NCBI RefSeq assembly: GCF_028548395.1
Contig: NZ_JAQQLA010000004.1
Location: forward strand, 372,001 to 436,000
Reading direction: 5' to 3'
Length of the DNA: 64,000 nucleotides
Source of the DNA: Vogesella indigofera
GTDB lineage: Bacteria; Pseudomonadota; Gammaproteobacteria; Burkholderiales; Chromobacteriaceae
In this document: positions 17,164-26,722 of the stretch, in pieces
Position numbering within the stretch: position 1 is the first letter of the stretch
Layout: each line of letters starts with the position of its first letter
The notes under the pieces: generated by a model
The model's input: only the letters and a program-made list of their open reading frames with translations
Databases searched by the model: none
What the model was told of the DNA's origin: nothing
Translations under genes and position numbers: made by a program

Positions 17164-18419
17164 GCAAACAGATTGGATTCATGTTACTGATTGCATGCAT
17201 GTTCCCTTGGTCCTCGCCGGCTCCTACGGCATCCGACACGCAACCAATTGCGCTAGTGCTAGCCGCTGTATACTCGATCCTTTATGTCCGGAGTACCAGC
17301 CGTTACCTTTGGCCTATGGTCATCATGCTATTTGGCGGTTTTGCTACATTGCTGTACTCGCCAAACATGGAAGGGATACGCGGCATCACAGGGTATATAT
17401 CCATACTTTTTATTCCGCTGGCACTTATTCATTATTTCAAAACATATGGAATACCTAGCAGGAAATTTTACTTATGCATATTGTTCATATGGGGGGCAAT
17501 TGCAATTATTCAGTTCTGGGACCCATCAATCATAAAATTCCTGTCGCCAAGAACTCGCGAATTCAGCTTGACCGGAGGCCGTGGCGTAACTTCATTCGCC
17601 CCGGAGCCGACCTTTTATGGCTTATGGCTACTCATAATAGCTACAGCCTATACCGTTCAGCACAACACCATAAAGATCAAGCTATCAAGGCCAGACTACG
17701 CAGTTTACACCTTGATCGCCTTTCAGCTGTTATTTTTATCACGATCCACTCTTGTAATTTTGCTGGTGGCGGCAGTTGTATTGGCCTACCTATTACTTTT
17801 CCGGCCATTTCTGCTTCTGGCAGGGACAGGCATGACCACCATACTTTTATCTGATTTTTTCCTATCCGCATTCGGCACAAACTCTGAAATCGCCATTGAG
17901 AAATTCAGAATATTTTATATTTTATCGGCAGCATCCTCGGTTGAATTTTCAGACATTCTGTCTATTGACGGCTCTGTCAGTGATAGGGTTGTCCAGATAT
18001 TGAACTCTCACATCCAGAGCTTCAACAATCACCTCATGCCAAATGGCTACGGGACATGGCGTGAATCAGCAGAAAATCTTCCAGAATTCCTAGCCGGCAC
18101 TTACCACAGCATTGATAGCCTAAATCGAGTTCTCTCTCTGAGCGGCTCGGTTCTGTATGAAGTAGGTATATTTTCCATCCCTTTTATTTTTTTTATGATT
18201 TATTTGATGACAAAATCATTACCTGGCATGGGAAATCGATCGCTTTTACTAAAAATTTTCTTTACCTCCGTTTTTCTGATCCAGGCAATCCCTTTGGCAT
18301 TGCCAACTATTTCATTTTTCATCTCGGCAATGCTCTGCAGCATAGCAATAAAAAAACATATCATCACAACAATCCCCATTCATAAAAACACGAACACACC
18401 GCCACCCATCAATAATTAA
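17157..18419 (+). CDS. wzy: Wzy-like O-antigen/capsule polymerase
   Basis: Integral membrane protein of 420 aa with about 10-11 predicted helices and a large hydrophilic loop at ~245-325, the usual layout of Wzy polymerases. The loop-proximal motif TSFAPEPTFYGLWLL resembles the EPxFxG segment seen in O-antigen polymerase/ligase-type proteins. Sequence is clearly more AT-rich than its neighbours, as is common for wzy. No ligase-specific feature is seen, and context (wzx, transferases) supports polymerase. The start overlaps hisF-like B by 7 nt. A 60-nt AT-rich gap follows. Confidence 0.72.
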   Translation: MLSKQIGFMLLIACMFPWSSPAPTASDTQPIALVLAAVYSILYVRSTSRYLWPMVIMLFGGFATLLYSPNMEGIRGITGYISILFIPLALIHYFKTYGIPSRKFYLCILFIWGAIAIIQFWDPSIIKFLSPRTREFSLTGGRGVTSFAPEPTFYGLWLLIIATAYTVQHNTIKIKLSRPDYAVYTLIAFQLLFLSRSTLVILLVAAVVLAYLLLFRPFLLLAGTGMTTILLSDFFLSAFGTNSEIAIEKFRIFYILSAASSVEFSDILSIDGSVSDRVVQILNSHIQSFNNHLMPNGYGTWRESAENLPEFLAGTYHSIDSLNRVLSLSGSVLYEVGIFSIPFIFFMIYLMTKSLPGMGNRSLLLKIFFTSVFLIQAIPLALPTISFFISAMLCSIAIKKHIITTIPIHKNTNTPPPINN

Positions 18420-18479
18420 AAGCTCACAAGGCCATCATTCAACACGAGCAAATAAACTTCACGAGAAACAGTCACAAAA

Positions 18480-19586
18480 ATGAAAATATGCGTACAATGC
18501 TTAATGGACGAGTCCGATCCCGACATTTCCTTTACCGGAAATGGAATCTGCAATCACTGCCTTCGCTATGAAAAAATCAAGGCAACACGGCTGATCCAGG
18601 ATGAAAATCGGGATGAAAAGCTATCCGCACTTATTGAAGAAATAAAGGCTGCAGGCAAAGGAAAGCCTTACGACTGCATCATCGGCATCAGCGGTGGAGT
18701 CGATAGCACATATGTTGCCTGGCTGGTAAAGAAATACGGGCTGCGTCCGCTGGCAGTTCACTTGGACAATGGCTGGAATTCCGAGCTTGCGGTCGCCAAC
18801 ATCCAAAAGACCCTGCAGAAACTGGACATCGATCTATACACCCACGTCATCGACTGGGAAGAGTTTCGCGATCTGCAGCTTTCATTCCTGAAGGCCTCCA
18901 CCCCTGATGGTGAAGTGCCAACCGATCACGCCATATTCACCCTATTGTACAAAATGGCCAACAAATACGGCTTGAAGCATGTCATTACCGGCACCAATGT
19001 GGTAACCGAAGCTATCCTGCCGGAAAAATGGGGCTACGGCTATTTTGATTGGCGTTATATCAAGGATGTGCACAAGCGTTTTGGCAAGTCCAGATTGACA
19101 ACTTACCCGCACTTCTCCTTGGCAAAGCTTGGCTATTACATGTTTGCTCGAAAGATTCGCATGGTTTCCATCCTGAACTATGTCGAATATGGGAAAACCG
19201 AAGCCATGCGCGTACTGCAAGATGAGCTGGACTGGGTTTATTATGGCGGCAAGCACTACGAATCGATCTATACGCGCTTCTACCAAGCGTACATCCTGCC
19301 CCGCAAGTTCAATATCGACAAGCGCAAGGCCCATTACTCCAACCTGATTTGTTCCGGTCAATTGAGCCGGGAGCAGGCGCTTGAATTGATGCAGGAGCCG
19401 GTATACCCGGAAAACCTGCTGCAAGAAGACAGGACCTACGTCATCAAGAAACTGCAGATCCGTGAAACGGAATTCGAAAGCATTATGTCGGCACCGACAC
19501 TGACATTCGAGAACTACAACACCAGCCACGCCCTTTTCGAGCGGGCCAAGAAGATTGTCAATACTACTCGCAGATATATCGGATGA
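18480..19586 (+). CDS. N-acetyl sugar amidotransferase B (WbpG-like)
   Basis: Protein of 368 aa, a second member of the WbpG/PseA family. Cysteines C4-x2-C7 and C24-x2-C27 form the probable metal site, and SGGVDS at 71-76 is a PP-loop for ATP. With the HisH-like and HisF-like genes at 15797-17163 it forms triad B, split by wzy. In Pseudomonas O5 the WbpG-HisH2-HisF2 set converts an acetamido to an acetamidino group on a diacetamido uronic acid. That would match the WbpB/D/E genes at the start of this locus, but pairing of triad B with that sugar is inference. Confidence 0.8.
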   Translation: MKICVQCLMDESDPDISFTGNGICNHCLRYEKIKATRLIQDENRDEKLSALIEEIKAAGKGKPYDCIIGISGGVDSTYVAWLVKKYGLRPLAVHLDNGWNSELAVANIQKTLQKLDIDLYTHVIDWEEFRDLQLSFLKASTPDGEVPTDHAIFTLLYKMANKYGLKHVITGTNVVTEAILPEKWGYGYFDWRYIKDVHKRFGKSRLTTYPHFSLAKLGYYMFARKIRMVSILNYVEYGKTEAMRVLQDELDWVYYGGKHYESIYTRFYQAYILPRKFNIDKRKAHYSNLICSGQLSREQALELMQEPVYPENLLQEDRTYVIKKLQIRETEFESIMSAPTLTFENYNTSHALFERAKKIVNTTRRYIG

Positions 19587-20800
19587 AACCACTCAAGGTG
19601 TTATGCCTGCATTTTACTGGTGCATTCGGCGGGGCATCGCGCAGCTTGTTCGAGGCACTGTCCGAAATGCCAGCCGATGCAGTTCGCCCGCTGTTCATCA
19701 CCCAGCAAGGCACTGTCTCGGACTTTTTCGGCAAACTGGGGCCGGTAGTTGCGGCCAAGGGTCTGACACAGTTCGACAATACCCGCTACAGCCACTACAG
19801 GGGCACCAGATGGCTGGTCTTGCTGCGTGAGATCGCCTACCTGCCCTATACCATCAAGGCTCTGCGGCAGGCGCGCGCGCAATTCGGCAGCGTGGATCTT
19901 ATTCATGTCAACGAGTTCACCGGCCTGCTGACGCTGTGGCTGGCCAAGCGTTTTTTCAATACGCCCGCACTGGTTCATGTGCGCTCGGTAGCCAGGAACG
20001 ACCCAGCTTCCTGGCGCACTAAACTGGTCAACCGCCTGTTCCAGCGCCTGGCGGCAGGCATTGTGGCCATCGATCAGAACGTGCGCGCCTCGCTGCCACC
20101 GGACATGCCGGTCAGCATTATTCACAATTCTTTCCGCGTAAAAGAGCAAGCGGACACCTCGGCGGTGTCCAATGCCCTGACCAAGCTTTCTGCTACGTCG
20201 TTCAAAGTGGGCTTTGTCGGTAACCTGCTGAAGGTAAAGGGTATTCAGGAGCTGCTGCAAGCCGCACTGCTGCTGAAGAATAAAGGGCTGGACGTGGAGT
20301 TCATCGTGGTAGGCGACGATGCCAGGCCATCAAAGGGGCTCAAGGCCAGCCTGGTGAAAGCGCTGGGCCTGCAGCAGAATTCGCGCGCGGAAGTGGAGCA
20401 GTTTCTGGATCAGCACGCCTTGCGGCCAACCTTTCACCTGCTGGGCTTCACATCGAATATCGGCCAGGTCTACAAGCACGTGGACGTACTTTGCTTCCCC
20501 TCGCATTACGATGCCCCCGGCCGCCCCATTTTCGAAGCGGCATTCTATGGCGTGCCCAGCATCGTTGCAGTCAAAAATCCGTTCAGCGATACCTTGATTC
20601 ACGGCGAGACCGGTCTGGCGATTTCACCGAAATCGGCAGAAGAAATTGCCAGTGCCATTGAATACTTATTGAATGACCGCGAAAATTGCAAAGTAATGGG
20701 TAGTGCGGCAAAAGCGCTCGCACACCAGAATTTTGATGTTGCCAACAACTCCAGAGAGCTGCTTTCCATGTATCGCTCCATTGCTGGCAAGCATGATTAG
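19583..20800 (+). CDS. Glycosyltransferase family 4
   Basis: GT-B fold transferase of 405 aa. The N-terminal domain begins KVLCLHFTGAFGGASRSLFEAL, and the C-terminal donor-binding domain has VGFVGNLLKVKGIQELLQA and the E-x7-E region GRPIFEAAFYGVPSIVAV typical of GT4. It should add one sugar of the repeat unit on the cytoplasmic face; donor and linkage cannot be read from the sequence. The ATG overlaps the amidotransferase stop. A full 12-mer of the dispersed motif lies inside at 20421-20433, the only complete copy in the polysaccharide half. Confidence 0.78.
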   Translation: MKPLKVLCLHFTGAFGGASRSLFEALSEMPADAVRPLFITQQGTVSDFFGKLGPVVAAKGLTQFDNTRYSHYRGTRWLVLLREIAYLPYTIKALRQARAQFGSVDLIHVNEFTGLLTLWLAKRFFNTPALVHVRSVARNDPASWRTKLVNRLFQRLAAGIVAIDQNVRASLPPDMPVSIIHNSFRVKEQADTSAVSNALTKLSATSFKVGFVGNLLKVKGIQELLQAALLLKNKGLDVEFIVVGDDARPSKGLKASLVKALGLQQNSRAEVEQFLDQHALRPTFHLLGFTSNIGQVYKHVDVLCFPSHYDAPGRPIFEAAFYGVPSIVAVKNPFSDTLIHGETGLAISPKSAEEIASAIEYLLNDRENCKVMGSAAKALAHQNFDVANNSRELLSMYRSIAGKHD

Positions 20801-20808
20801 GAACCTTC

Positions 20809-21837
20809 ATGTTTACTGATAAAACGCTACTTATTACCGGAGGCACCGGCTCGTTCGGAAATGCCGTACTGCGTCGCTTTCTGGCGTCTGATTTGCGTGA
20901 AATTCGTATCCTGAGTCGCGATGAGAAGAAACAGGACGACATGCGCAAGAAGTATGACAGCCCGAAGCTGAAGTTTTATATCGGTGACGTACGAGACTAC
21001 CAGTCGGTATTGAATGCCGTGCGCGGCGTTGATTTCATTTACCATGCGGCCGCGCTCAAGCAGGTACCTTCCTGCGAGTTTCACCCCATGGAAGCAGTAA
21101 AAACCAATGTGCTGGGTACCGAAAACGTGCTGGAAGCGGCCATCAACTGCGGTGTGAAGCGCGTGGTCTGCCTGAGCACCGACAAGGCCGTCTACCCCAT
21201 CAACGCCATGGGTATCAGCAAGGCGATGATGGAGAAAGTAATCGTAGCCAAATCCCGCTCCAGCAACGGCACCGTAATTTGCACCACCCGCTACGGCAAC
21301 GTGATGGCATCGCGTGGCTCAGTCATTCCGCTGTTCAGCAAGCAGATTCGCGCCGGACAGCCCATTACCATTACCGATCCGAACATGACCCGCTTCATGA
21401 TGACGCTGGATGACGCGGTGGATCTGGTGCTGTTTGCATTCGAACATGGCAATCCGGGCGAGATTTTCGTGCAGAAGGCCCCGGCAGCCACCATCGAAAC
21501 CCTAGCCAAGGCATTGACTGGTCTGCTCGGCGTGCCAGCGCACCCGATCAATATCATCGGCACACGGCATGGCGAGAAGTTGTTCGAGGTGCTACTCAGC
21601 CGCGAAGAAATGGTTGCCGCCCAGGACCTGGGGGGCTATTACCGCATTCCACCGGATCTGCGTGACCTGAATTACGGCAAGTTCGTCGAGCAGGGCGAGA
21701 TCAAGATATCGGAAGCCACCGAGTACAACTCCCACAATACGGCACGCCTGGATGTGCAGGGCATGCAGGCACTGTTGATGAAGCTGCGCTTCATGCGGGC
21801 AACCATTGATGGCGAACACGTAGAGCCCGAGGAATAA
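20809..21837 (+). CDS. fnlA: UDP-GlcNAc 4,6-dehydratase/5-epimerase, FnlA/WbjB/CapE
   Basis: Extended SDR of 342 aa. TGGTGSFGNAVLRRFL binds the cofactor, and INAMGISKAMMEK carries the M-x3-K active site that replaces the usual Tyr-x3-Lys in this family. It catalyses the first step from UDP-GlcNAc toward UDP-L-FucNAc. It is followed 2 nt later by the reductase (fnlB) and then the 2-epimerase (fnlC), the standard order of this trio. The assignment is firm. Confidence 0.92.
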   Translation: MFTDKTLLITGGTGSFGNAVLRRFLASDLREIRILSRDEKKQDDMRKKYDSPKLKFYIGDVRDYQSVLNAVRGVDFIYHAAALKQVPSCEFHPMEAVKTNVLGTENVLEAAINCGVKRVVCLSTDKAVYPINAMGISKAMMEKVIVAKSRSSNGTVICTTRYGNVMASRGSVIPLFSKQIRAGQPITITDPNMTRFMMTLDDAVDLVLFAFEHGNPGEIFVQKAPAATIETLAKALTGLLGVPAHPINIIGTRHGEKLFEVLLSREEMVAAQDLGGYYRIPPDLRDLNYGKFVEQGEIKISEATEYNSHNTARLDVQGMQALLMKLRFMRATIDGEHVEPEE

Positions 21838-21839
21838 GC

Positions 21840-22955
21840 ATGAAAGTGTTGATTACGGGTGCGAACGGCTTTGTCGGAAAGAATCTGCAGCTGCATCTGG
21901 CTGAGCGCAAAGACGTGGATGTGGTCTGCTTCACACGCGAACACGATGCCGCGCAGCTGCCCGCCTTGCTGCAGGGAGTCGACTTTGTCTTCCACCTCGC
22001 CGGCATCAATCGACCGCAGGACCCGCAGGAATTTGCCACCGGCAACGCCGGGTTAACCAGCCAGCTGTGTGCTGCAATACGCGCCAGTGGCCGCCGCCCG
22101 CCGGTGGTGTACACCTCGTCCACCCAGGCTGCACATGACAACCCGTATGGAGTCAGCAAGCATGCTGCCGAGGATACCTTGTTCGAGTTGCAGCGCGATA
22201 GCGGTAGCCCCGTGCATGTGTTCCGTCTGCCCAATGTGTTTGGCAAATGGTGCAGGCCGAATTACAACTCCGCGGTGGCCACCTTCTGCCACAACATCGC
22301 CCGCGACCTGCCGATACAGGTCAATGATCCGGCCGCATCGCTGACGCTGGTCTACATCGATGATGTGATCGAGCGCTTCATCCAGCTGCTGGATGGTGCG
22401 GACAGCGCCGTGGATGTCGATGGATTCGAGATGCTCGCTCCGCGCTATACCACCACCGTTGGCGAGCTGGTGCAGCTGATCCAGGCATTCCGCGACAGCC
22501 GCGCCACGCTGCTCACCGCTCGCGTCGGCACCGGCTTGCTGCGCGCGCTGTATTCCACCTACGTGAGCTACCTGCCAACCGAGCGATTTGCCTACCCGGT
22601 ACCCCGGCATGGCGATGCGCGCGGCGTATTCGTGGAAATGCTCAAGACGCCGGATTGCGGGCAGTTTTCATTCTTTACCGCCCATCCTGGCATTACGCGC
22701 GGCGGTCACTACCACCACAGCAAGACCGAGAAGTTCCTGGTGATCAAGGGGCAAGCACGCTTCAAGTTCCGTCACATGGGTACGGGCGAGACCTTCGAAC
22801 TCGTCACCGGCGGCGAGCAATCGGAAATCGTCGAGACGGTTCCAGGCTGGACCCACGACATTACCAATATCGGCACGGACGAGATGGTAGTAATGCTGTG
22901 GGCCAATGAAATCTTCGATCGCGCCAGGCCGGATACCTATGCCTGCCCGCTGTAA
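21840..22955 (+). CDS. fnlB: UDP-2-acetamido-2,6-dideoxy-hexulose reductase, FnlB/WbjC/CapF
   Basis: Bifunctional protein of 371 aa. Residues ~1-245 are an SDR domain (ITGANGFVGKNL, YTSSTQAAHDNPYGVSK). The C-terminal ~120 residues are a cupin domain with GGHYHHSKTEKFLVI, which holds metal-binding histidines. This two-domain form is specific to CapF/WbjC. It catalyses C3 epimerisation and C4 reduction in UDP-L-FucNAc synthesis. Confidence 0.92.
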   Translation: MKVLITGANGFVGKNLQLHLAERKDVDVVCFTREHDAAQLPALLQGVDFVFHLAGINRPQDPQEFATGNAGLTSQLCAAIRASGRRPPVVYTSSTQAAHDNPYGVSKHAAEDTLFELQRDSGSPVHVFRLPNVFGKWCRPNYNSAVATFCHNIARDLPIQVNDPAASLTLVYIDDVIERFIQLLDGADSAVDVDGFEMLAPRYTTTVGELVQLIQAFRDSRATLLTARVGTGLLRALYSTYVSYLPTERFAYPVPRHGDARGVFVEMLKTPDCGQFSFFTAHPGITRGGHYHHSKTEKFLVIKGQARFKFRHMGTGETFELVTGGEQSEIVETVPGWTHDITNIGTDEMVVMLWANEIFDRARPDTYACPL

Positions 22956-22964
22956 GTGAAAACC

Positions 22965-24107
22965 ATGAAAAAACTGAAAGTTATGTCGGTGGTCGGTACC
23001 CGACCCGAGATTATCCGGCTATCCCGCGTGTTGGCCGCACTGGATGAGCACTGCGAGCATGTGCTGGTACATACCGGGCAAAACTACGACTACGAATTGA
23101 ACCAGGTTTTCTTTGACGACCTAGGCATCAGAAAACCGGATCACTTTCTGAATAGTGCAGAAGGCAGTAGCGGCGCCGCCCACACCATCGGCAATCTGAT
23201 CATTGCCGTTGATCGTGTGCTGGCCAGCGAGCAACCAGATGCCATGCTGGTGCTGGGCGATACCAATAGCTGCCTATCGGTGATCCCCGCCAAGCGGCGC
23301 AAGATTCCCATCTTCCACATGGAGGCGGGCAACCGCTGCTTCGACCTGCGTGTGCCGGAAGAAACCAACCGTCGTATCGTGGATCACACCGCCGACATCA
23401 ACCTCACCTACAGCACCATCGCCCGCGACTATCTGCTACGGGAAGGCCTGCCACCGGACCAGGTAATCAAGACCGGCAGCCCGATGTACGAAGTGCTGCA
23501 TCACTACCTGCCGCAGATCCAGTCCTCCGACATCCTGCAGCGCCTGCAGCTGCAGGAGCAGGAGCAAGCCTACTTTGTGGTCAGCGCCCACCGCGAGGAG
23601 AATATCGAATCCGGACTGGCCTTCTCCAGGCTGGTGGAAGTACTGAATGCCGTGGCCGAGGATCATGAGCTGCCGGTCATCGTTTCAACCCATCCCCGCA
23701 CCCAGAAACGGGTCGATGCAACCGGCGCCAGTTTCCACCCCCGGGTGCGCCTGCTCAAGCCGCTTGGCTTTCACGACTACGTCAGGCTGCAGATGTCCGC
23801 CAAGGCCGTGCTGTCGGACAGTGGCACCATCAATGAAGAATCATCGATCCTGAACTTTCCCGCCCTGAACTTGCGCGAGGCCCACGAGCGCCCGGAGGGG
23901 ATGGAGGAAGCCGCGGTGATGATGGTCGGGCTAGCCACCGAGCGGGTACGCCAGGGTCTGGCGATACTTGATTCGCAGTTGCGCGGCACCGAGCGCAACC
24001 TGCGCCTGGTTGCCGACTACAGCATGCCGAATGTGGCCGACAAGGTAGTGCGCATCATTCATAGTTACACCGACTACGTGAACCGTGTGGTGTGGAAGCA
24101 GTACTGA
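22965..24107 (+). CDS. fnlC: UDP-L-FucNAc C2-epimerase, FnlC/WbjD/CapG
   Basis: WecB-fold epimerase of 380 aa ([45 protein letters not shown]). It performs the last step to UDP-L-FucNAc. ATG at 22965 is preferred to a GTG three codons earlier because the protein then starts [15 protein letters not shown] like its relatives. The stop overlaps the ATG of the next gene. It is distinct from LegG, the hydrolysing epimerase at 7388-8548. Confidence 0.9.
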   Translation: MKKLKVMSVVGTRPEIIRLSRVLAALDEHCEHVLVHTGQNYDYELNQVFFDDLGIRKPDHFLNSAEGSSGAAHTIGNLIIAVDRVLASEQPDAMLVLGDTNSCLSVIPAKRRKIPIFHMEAGNRCFDLRVPEETNRRIVDHTADINLTYSTIARDYLLREGLPPDQVIKTGSPMYEVLHHYLPQIQSSDILQRLQLQEQEQAYFVVSAHREENIESGLAFSRLVEVLNAVAEDHELPVIVSTHPRTQKRVDATGASFHPRVRLLKPLGFHDYVRLQMSAKAVLSDSGTINEESSILNFPALNLREAHERPEGMEEAAVMMVGLATERVRQGLAILDSQLRGTERNLRLVADYSMPNVADKVVRIIHSYTDYVNRVVWKQY

Positions 24108-25321
24108 TGGCGCAGCCCATGAAAATCGCCCTCATCGCCGATACCTTCCCCCCGCTGCGCACCTCCGGGGCGGTACAGCTGCGCGATCTGTCGCGCGAAT
24201 TCGCGCGCCAGGGCCACCAGCTGACGGTGCTGCTGCCATCGGCCGAGCTGGACGGTCGCTGGCAGCTGGAAACGCTGGATGGCGTGCGGATATTGCGCCT
24301 GCGCGCGCCGCGCACCAAGGATATCGGCTATGTACGCCGCACCATCGGCGAATTTCTGATGCCGTTCTCCATGCTGCGCAATCTGCGCAAGAGCCCGCTC
24401 GCCCACGAGCAGTGGGATGGCGTGGCATGGTACGCCCCCTCCATATTCCACGGCCCGCTTGCCAGCTCGCTCAAGCGATCGAGCAAGTGCAAGGGCTACC
24501 TGATCATTCGCGACATCTTTCCCGAATGGGCGGTGGACATGGGGCTGATGGGGCGGGGCCTGCCCTATCGGTTCTTTGCGGCTGTGGCCCGCTATCAGTA
24601 CTCGATTGCCGATGTGGTTGGCGTGCAGACGCCCGGCAACCTGTCCTACTTTGACAGCTGGTCACGGCAGCCGGGGCGCCGTATCGAAGTGCTGCAGAAC
24701 TGGCTGGCGGATGCCCCGGTCGGGCACTGTTCGATCAGGCTGGACGATAGCGTGCTGGCCGGACGGAAGGTCTTTGTCTATGCCGGCAATATGGGCATCG
24801 CGCAAGGCATGACCATCATGCTGGATCTGGCGGAACAACTGCGGGCACGCACGGACGTAGGCTTCCTGTTTGTCGGTCGTGGTAGCGATGCCAAAACCCT
24901 TGCCGCCGATGCTGCGGCACGTGGCCTGGATAATGTGCTGTTCCATGATGAAATTCATCCGGACGAAATTCCCGGCCTGTATGCGCAATGCAGTGTCGGA
25001 CTCGTGGCACTGGATCCCCGGCATAAATCACATAATATCCCGGGCAAATTTCTGACCTATATGCAGAGCGGGCTCCCCGTACTGGCAAATATCAACGCCG
25101 GCAACGACCTCGCCAACATTATTCGCCAGGAACAGGTTGGATTTGTGTGCGAAAACAATTCGCTGGATACCCTGCAACAGCTTGCCATGACATTACTGCA
25201 AGCGCTGGATGGCGAGGAGCCATTCAAGGAACGCTGCCGTGCGCTGTATGCCCGGCTGTTTTCCCCGGAGACGGCAGTATCGCAAATCGTTGCGGCACTC
25301 AACGGTGGCCAGAGGAAATAA
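24107..25321 (+). CDS. wbuB: GT4 glycosyltransferase, WbuB-like (L-FucNAc transferase)
   Basis: Transferase of 404 aa with the WbuB pattern: IALIADTFPPLRTSGAVQLRD-type start (20 residues or fewer match closely), PEWAVDMGLM, and the C-terminal NIPGKFLTYMQSGLPVLA donor region. WbuB enzymes usually follow the fnlA-B-C trio and transfer L-FucNAc, which is the order here. The ATG overlaps the fnlC stop (TGATG) with GGAAG upstream; an ATG four codons later is also possible. It is the last gene of the + strand locus, ending 102 nt before a strong terminator. Confidence 0.8.
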   Translation: MAQPMKIALIADTFPPLRTSGAVQLRDLSREFARQGHQLTVLLPSAELDGRWQLETLDGVRILRLRAPRTKDIGYVRRTIGEFLMPFSMLRNLRKSPLAHEQWDGVAWYAPSIFHGPLASSLKRSSKCKGYLIIRDIFPEWAVDMGLMGRGLPYRFFAAVARYQYSIADVVGVQTPGNLSYFDSWSRQPGRRIEVLQNWLADAPVGHCSIRLDDSVLAGRKVFVYAGNMGIAQGMTIMLDLAEQLRARTDVGFLFVGRGSDAKTLAADAAARGLDNVLFHDEIHPDEIPGLYAQCSVGLVALDPRHKSHNIPGKFLTYMQSGLPVLANINAGNDLANIIRQEQVGFVCENNSLDTLQQLAMTLLQALDGEEPFKERCRALYARLFSPETAVSQIVAALNGGQRK

Positions 25322-25423
25322 ACTCCGCATCAGCCTGTATCAGAGATGGGGAACCAGAAGCGATCATGGTACAGCCCGATGTTCACCATCACACGCGGAC
25401 ATATTTCAAGCAGTCCATGGTAT

Positions 25424-25459
25424 AAAAAGCAAATCCGCCTCATGGCGGATTTGCTTTTT
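25424..25459. terminator. Bidirectional terminator between locus and export operon
   Basis: A perfect 16-bp stem with a TCAT loop, flanked by five A on the left and five T on the right (arms 25424-25439 and 25444-25459). It can stop both the + strand polysaccharide operon and the - strand wzz operon, which converge here. Confidence 0.92.
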
Positions 25460-25480
25460 ACCTCATACGGTCTTTCTCGA

Positions 25481-26671
25481 CTATTCGCCTTGCCAAGCAT
25501 TTCTAAGCTCTTGCCAGCGGTTACTCCCAGCATCCCTACTCTTATTCAGCTTCTCACGCACTAGAGCCAACAATATCCCTGCAAACAAGCCACCAAGCAG
25601 CCCCCCAACGACTATCAACGCACGCTTGGGTTTGGACTTCCAATCCGGAGGTGTAGCCTTGTCCAGCACTTGGATAATGGAGCTGTCGCGGGACTCTTCC
25701 AGCTTGGCCATTTCAAACTGTTTGGCCAGCAGCTCAAACATGGTTTCGTAGTACTTGACGTCGCGCAGCTTGCGTACGTATTCCAGCCCGGTTTGCGGCA
25801 CTTTGCCGGTGGGCACCATAAAATCACCCTCGCTGGGCTTTCCCTTTTCCATCTTGGACAGCTGACCCTTCAAGCCAATAAGCTCCTCTTTGGCTTGTAA
25901 GTAATCCGGGTTTTGCGTGGTGGCAAAACTCTTCATCGCCTCCAGTTGCACTTCTTTTGCGGCGATATTGGCTTTGAGCTGAGCGGCACTGCTGATAATA
26001 GCAGCCACTTGGTTGTCCAATTGCAGCAGACCCGTTTTTTCTTGTGTCTTCTTCAGCTCCACCTCGGCATCGGCGAGGCTATCTTTGGCTTGCGTGAGCT
26101 GTTTCTCGTAAAACAGCCGGCGCTGGGCGGCATCGGTAACAGCCAGGGTCTGTGTCAGCTTCTTCAACTCGTCTACATAGGCGTTGGCTAGCCGGGCAGC
26201 AAACACAGGGTCTTTGTCATCTATGCTGACACTGATCAGCCCATCTTTGCCGCTGTTGATCTTGCTGACACCTTCCAAGGCCTTGCGGGTGGCGACCATT
26301 GTGTTGGTTTCATAGCGCTCCTGCAGCTTGAACTGCTTGATCAACTTGTCGACCACCGTTTCGCTTTGCATCATGCCAATATACAAATCATTGGGGTTCT
26401 TGATACCAGCCAAACCACCTGCAGCACCCGCCAGAGCACCAAGTTGACCAAGTGCCGCGCTAATACCAGAAGATTGCTGCTGTGGAGGTAAAATACGTGC
26501 TGTAGAGGTAAAAATGGGAGTCATCAGCAAGCTTGCCACCAAGGCTAAGGTGCCAGCACTCACCGTGCAACCGATGAGCCAGTTTTTCTGCCGCACCAGG
26601 GCGACGGCAATGTCCATCAGATTGATCTCATCGTCTTGCAGTGTTGCTTGTTGCGTGTTGTGTTCAGACAT
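25481..26671 (-). CDS. Wzz/PCP chain-length or co-polymerase protein
   Basis: Polysaccharide co-polymerase of 396 aa. The N-terminal cytoplasmic tail holds an EINLMDIAVALVRQK start typical of Wzz domains, a first membrane helix lies at ~33-52, a long periplasmic coiled-coil region follows (~180-320), and a PPDWKSKPKR segment precedes the second helix near 345. No tyrosine kinase domain follows, so it is not a Wzc. It is the last gene of a - strand operon after wza-like, consistent with control of chain length during export. It ends just before the shared terminator. Confidence 0.85.
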   Translation of the reverse strand: MSEHNTQQATLQDDEINLMDIAVALVRQKNWLIGCTVSAGTLALVASLLMTPIFTSTARILPPQQQSSGISAALGQLGALAGAAGGLAGIKNPNDLYIGMMQSETVVDKLIKQFKLQERYETNTMVATRKALEGVSKINSGKDGLISVSIDDKDPVFAARLANAYVDELKKLTQTLAVTDAAQRRLFYEKQLTQAKDSLADAEVELKKTQEKTGLLQLDNQVAAIISSAAQLKANIAAKEVQLEAMKSFATTQNPDYLQAKEELIGLKGQLSKMEKGKPSEGDFMVPTGKVPQTGLEYVRKLRDVKYYETMFELLAKQFEMAKLEESRDSSIIQVLDKATPPDWKSKPKRALIVVGGLLGGLFAGILLALVREKLNKSRDAGSNRWQELRNAWQGE

Positions 26672-26722
26672 TTTGCGTATCCGTGCTGAAGGCGACCGTA
26701 CTCACTGCCGCCTGACGTGTTA

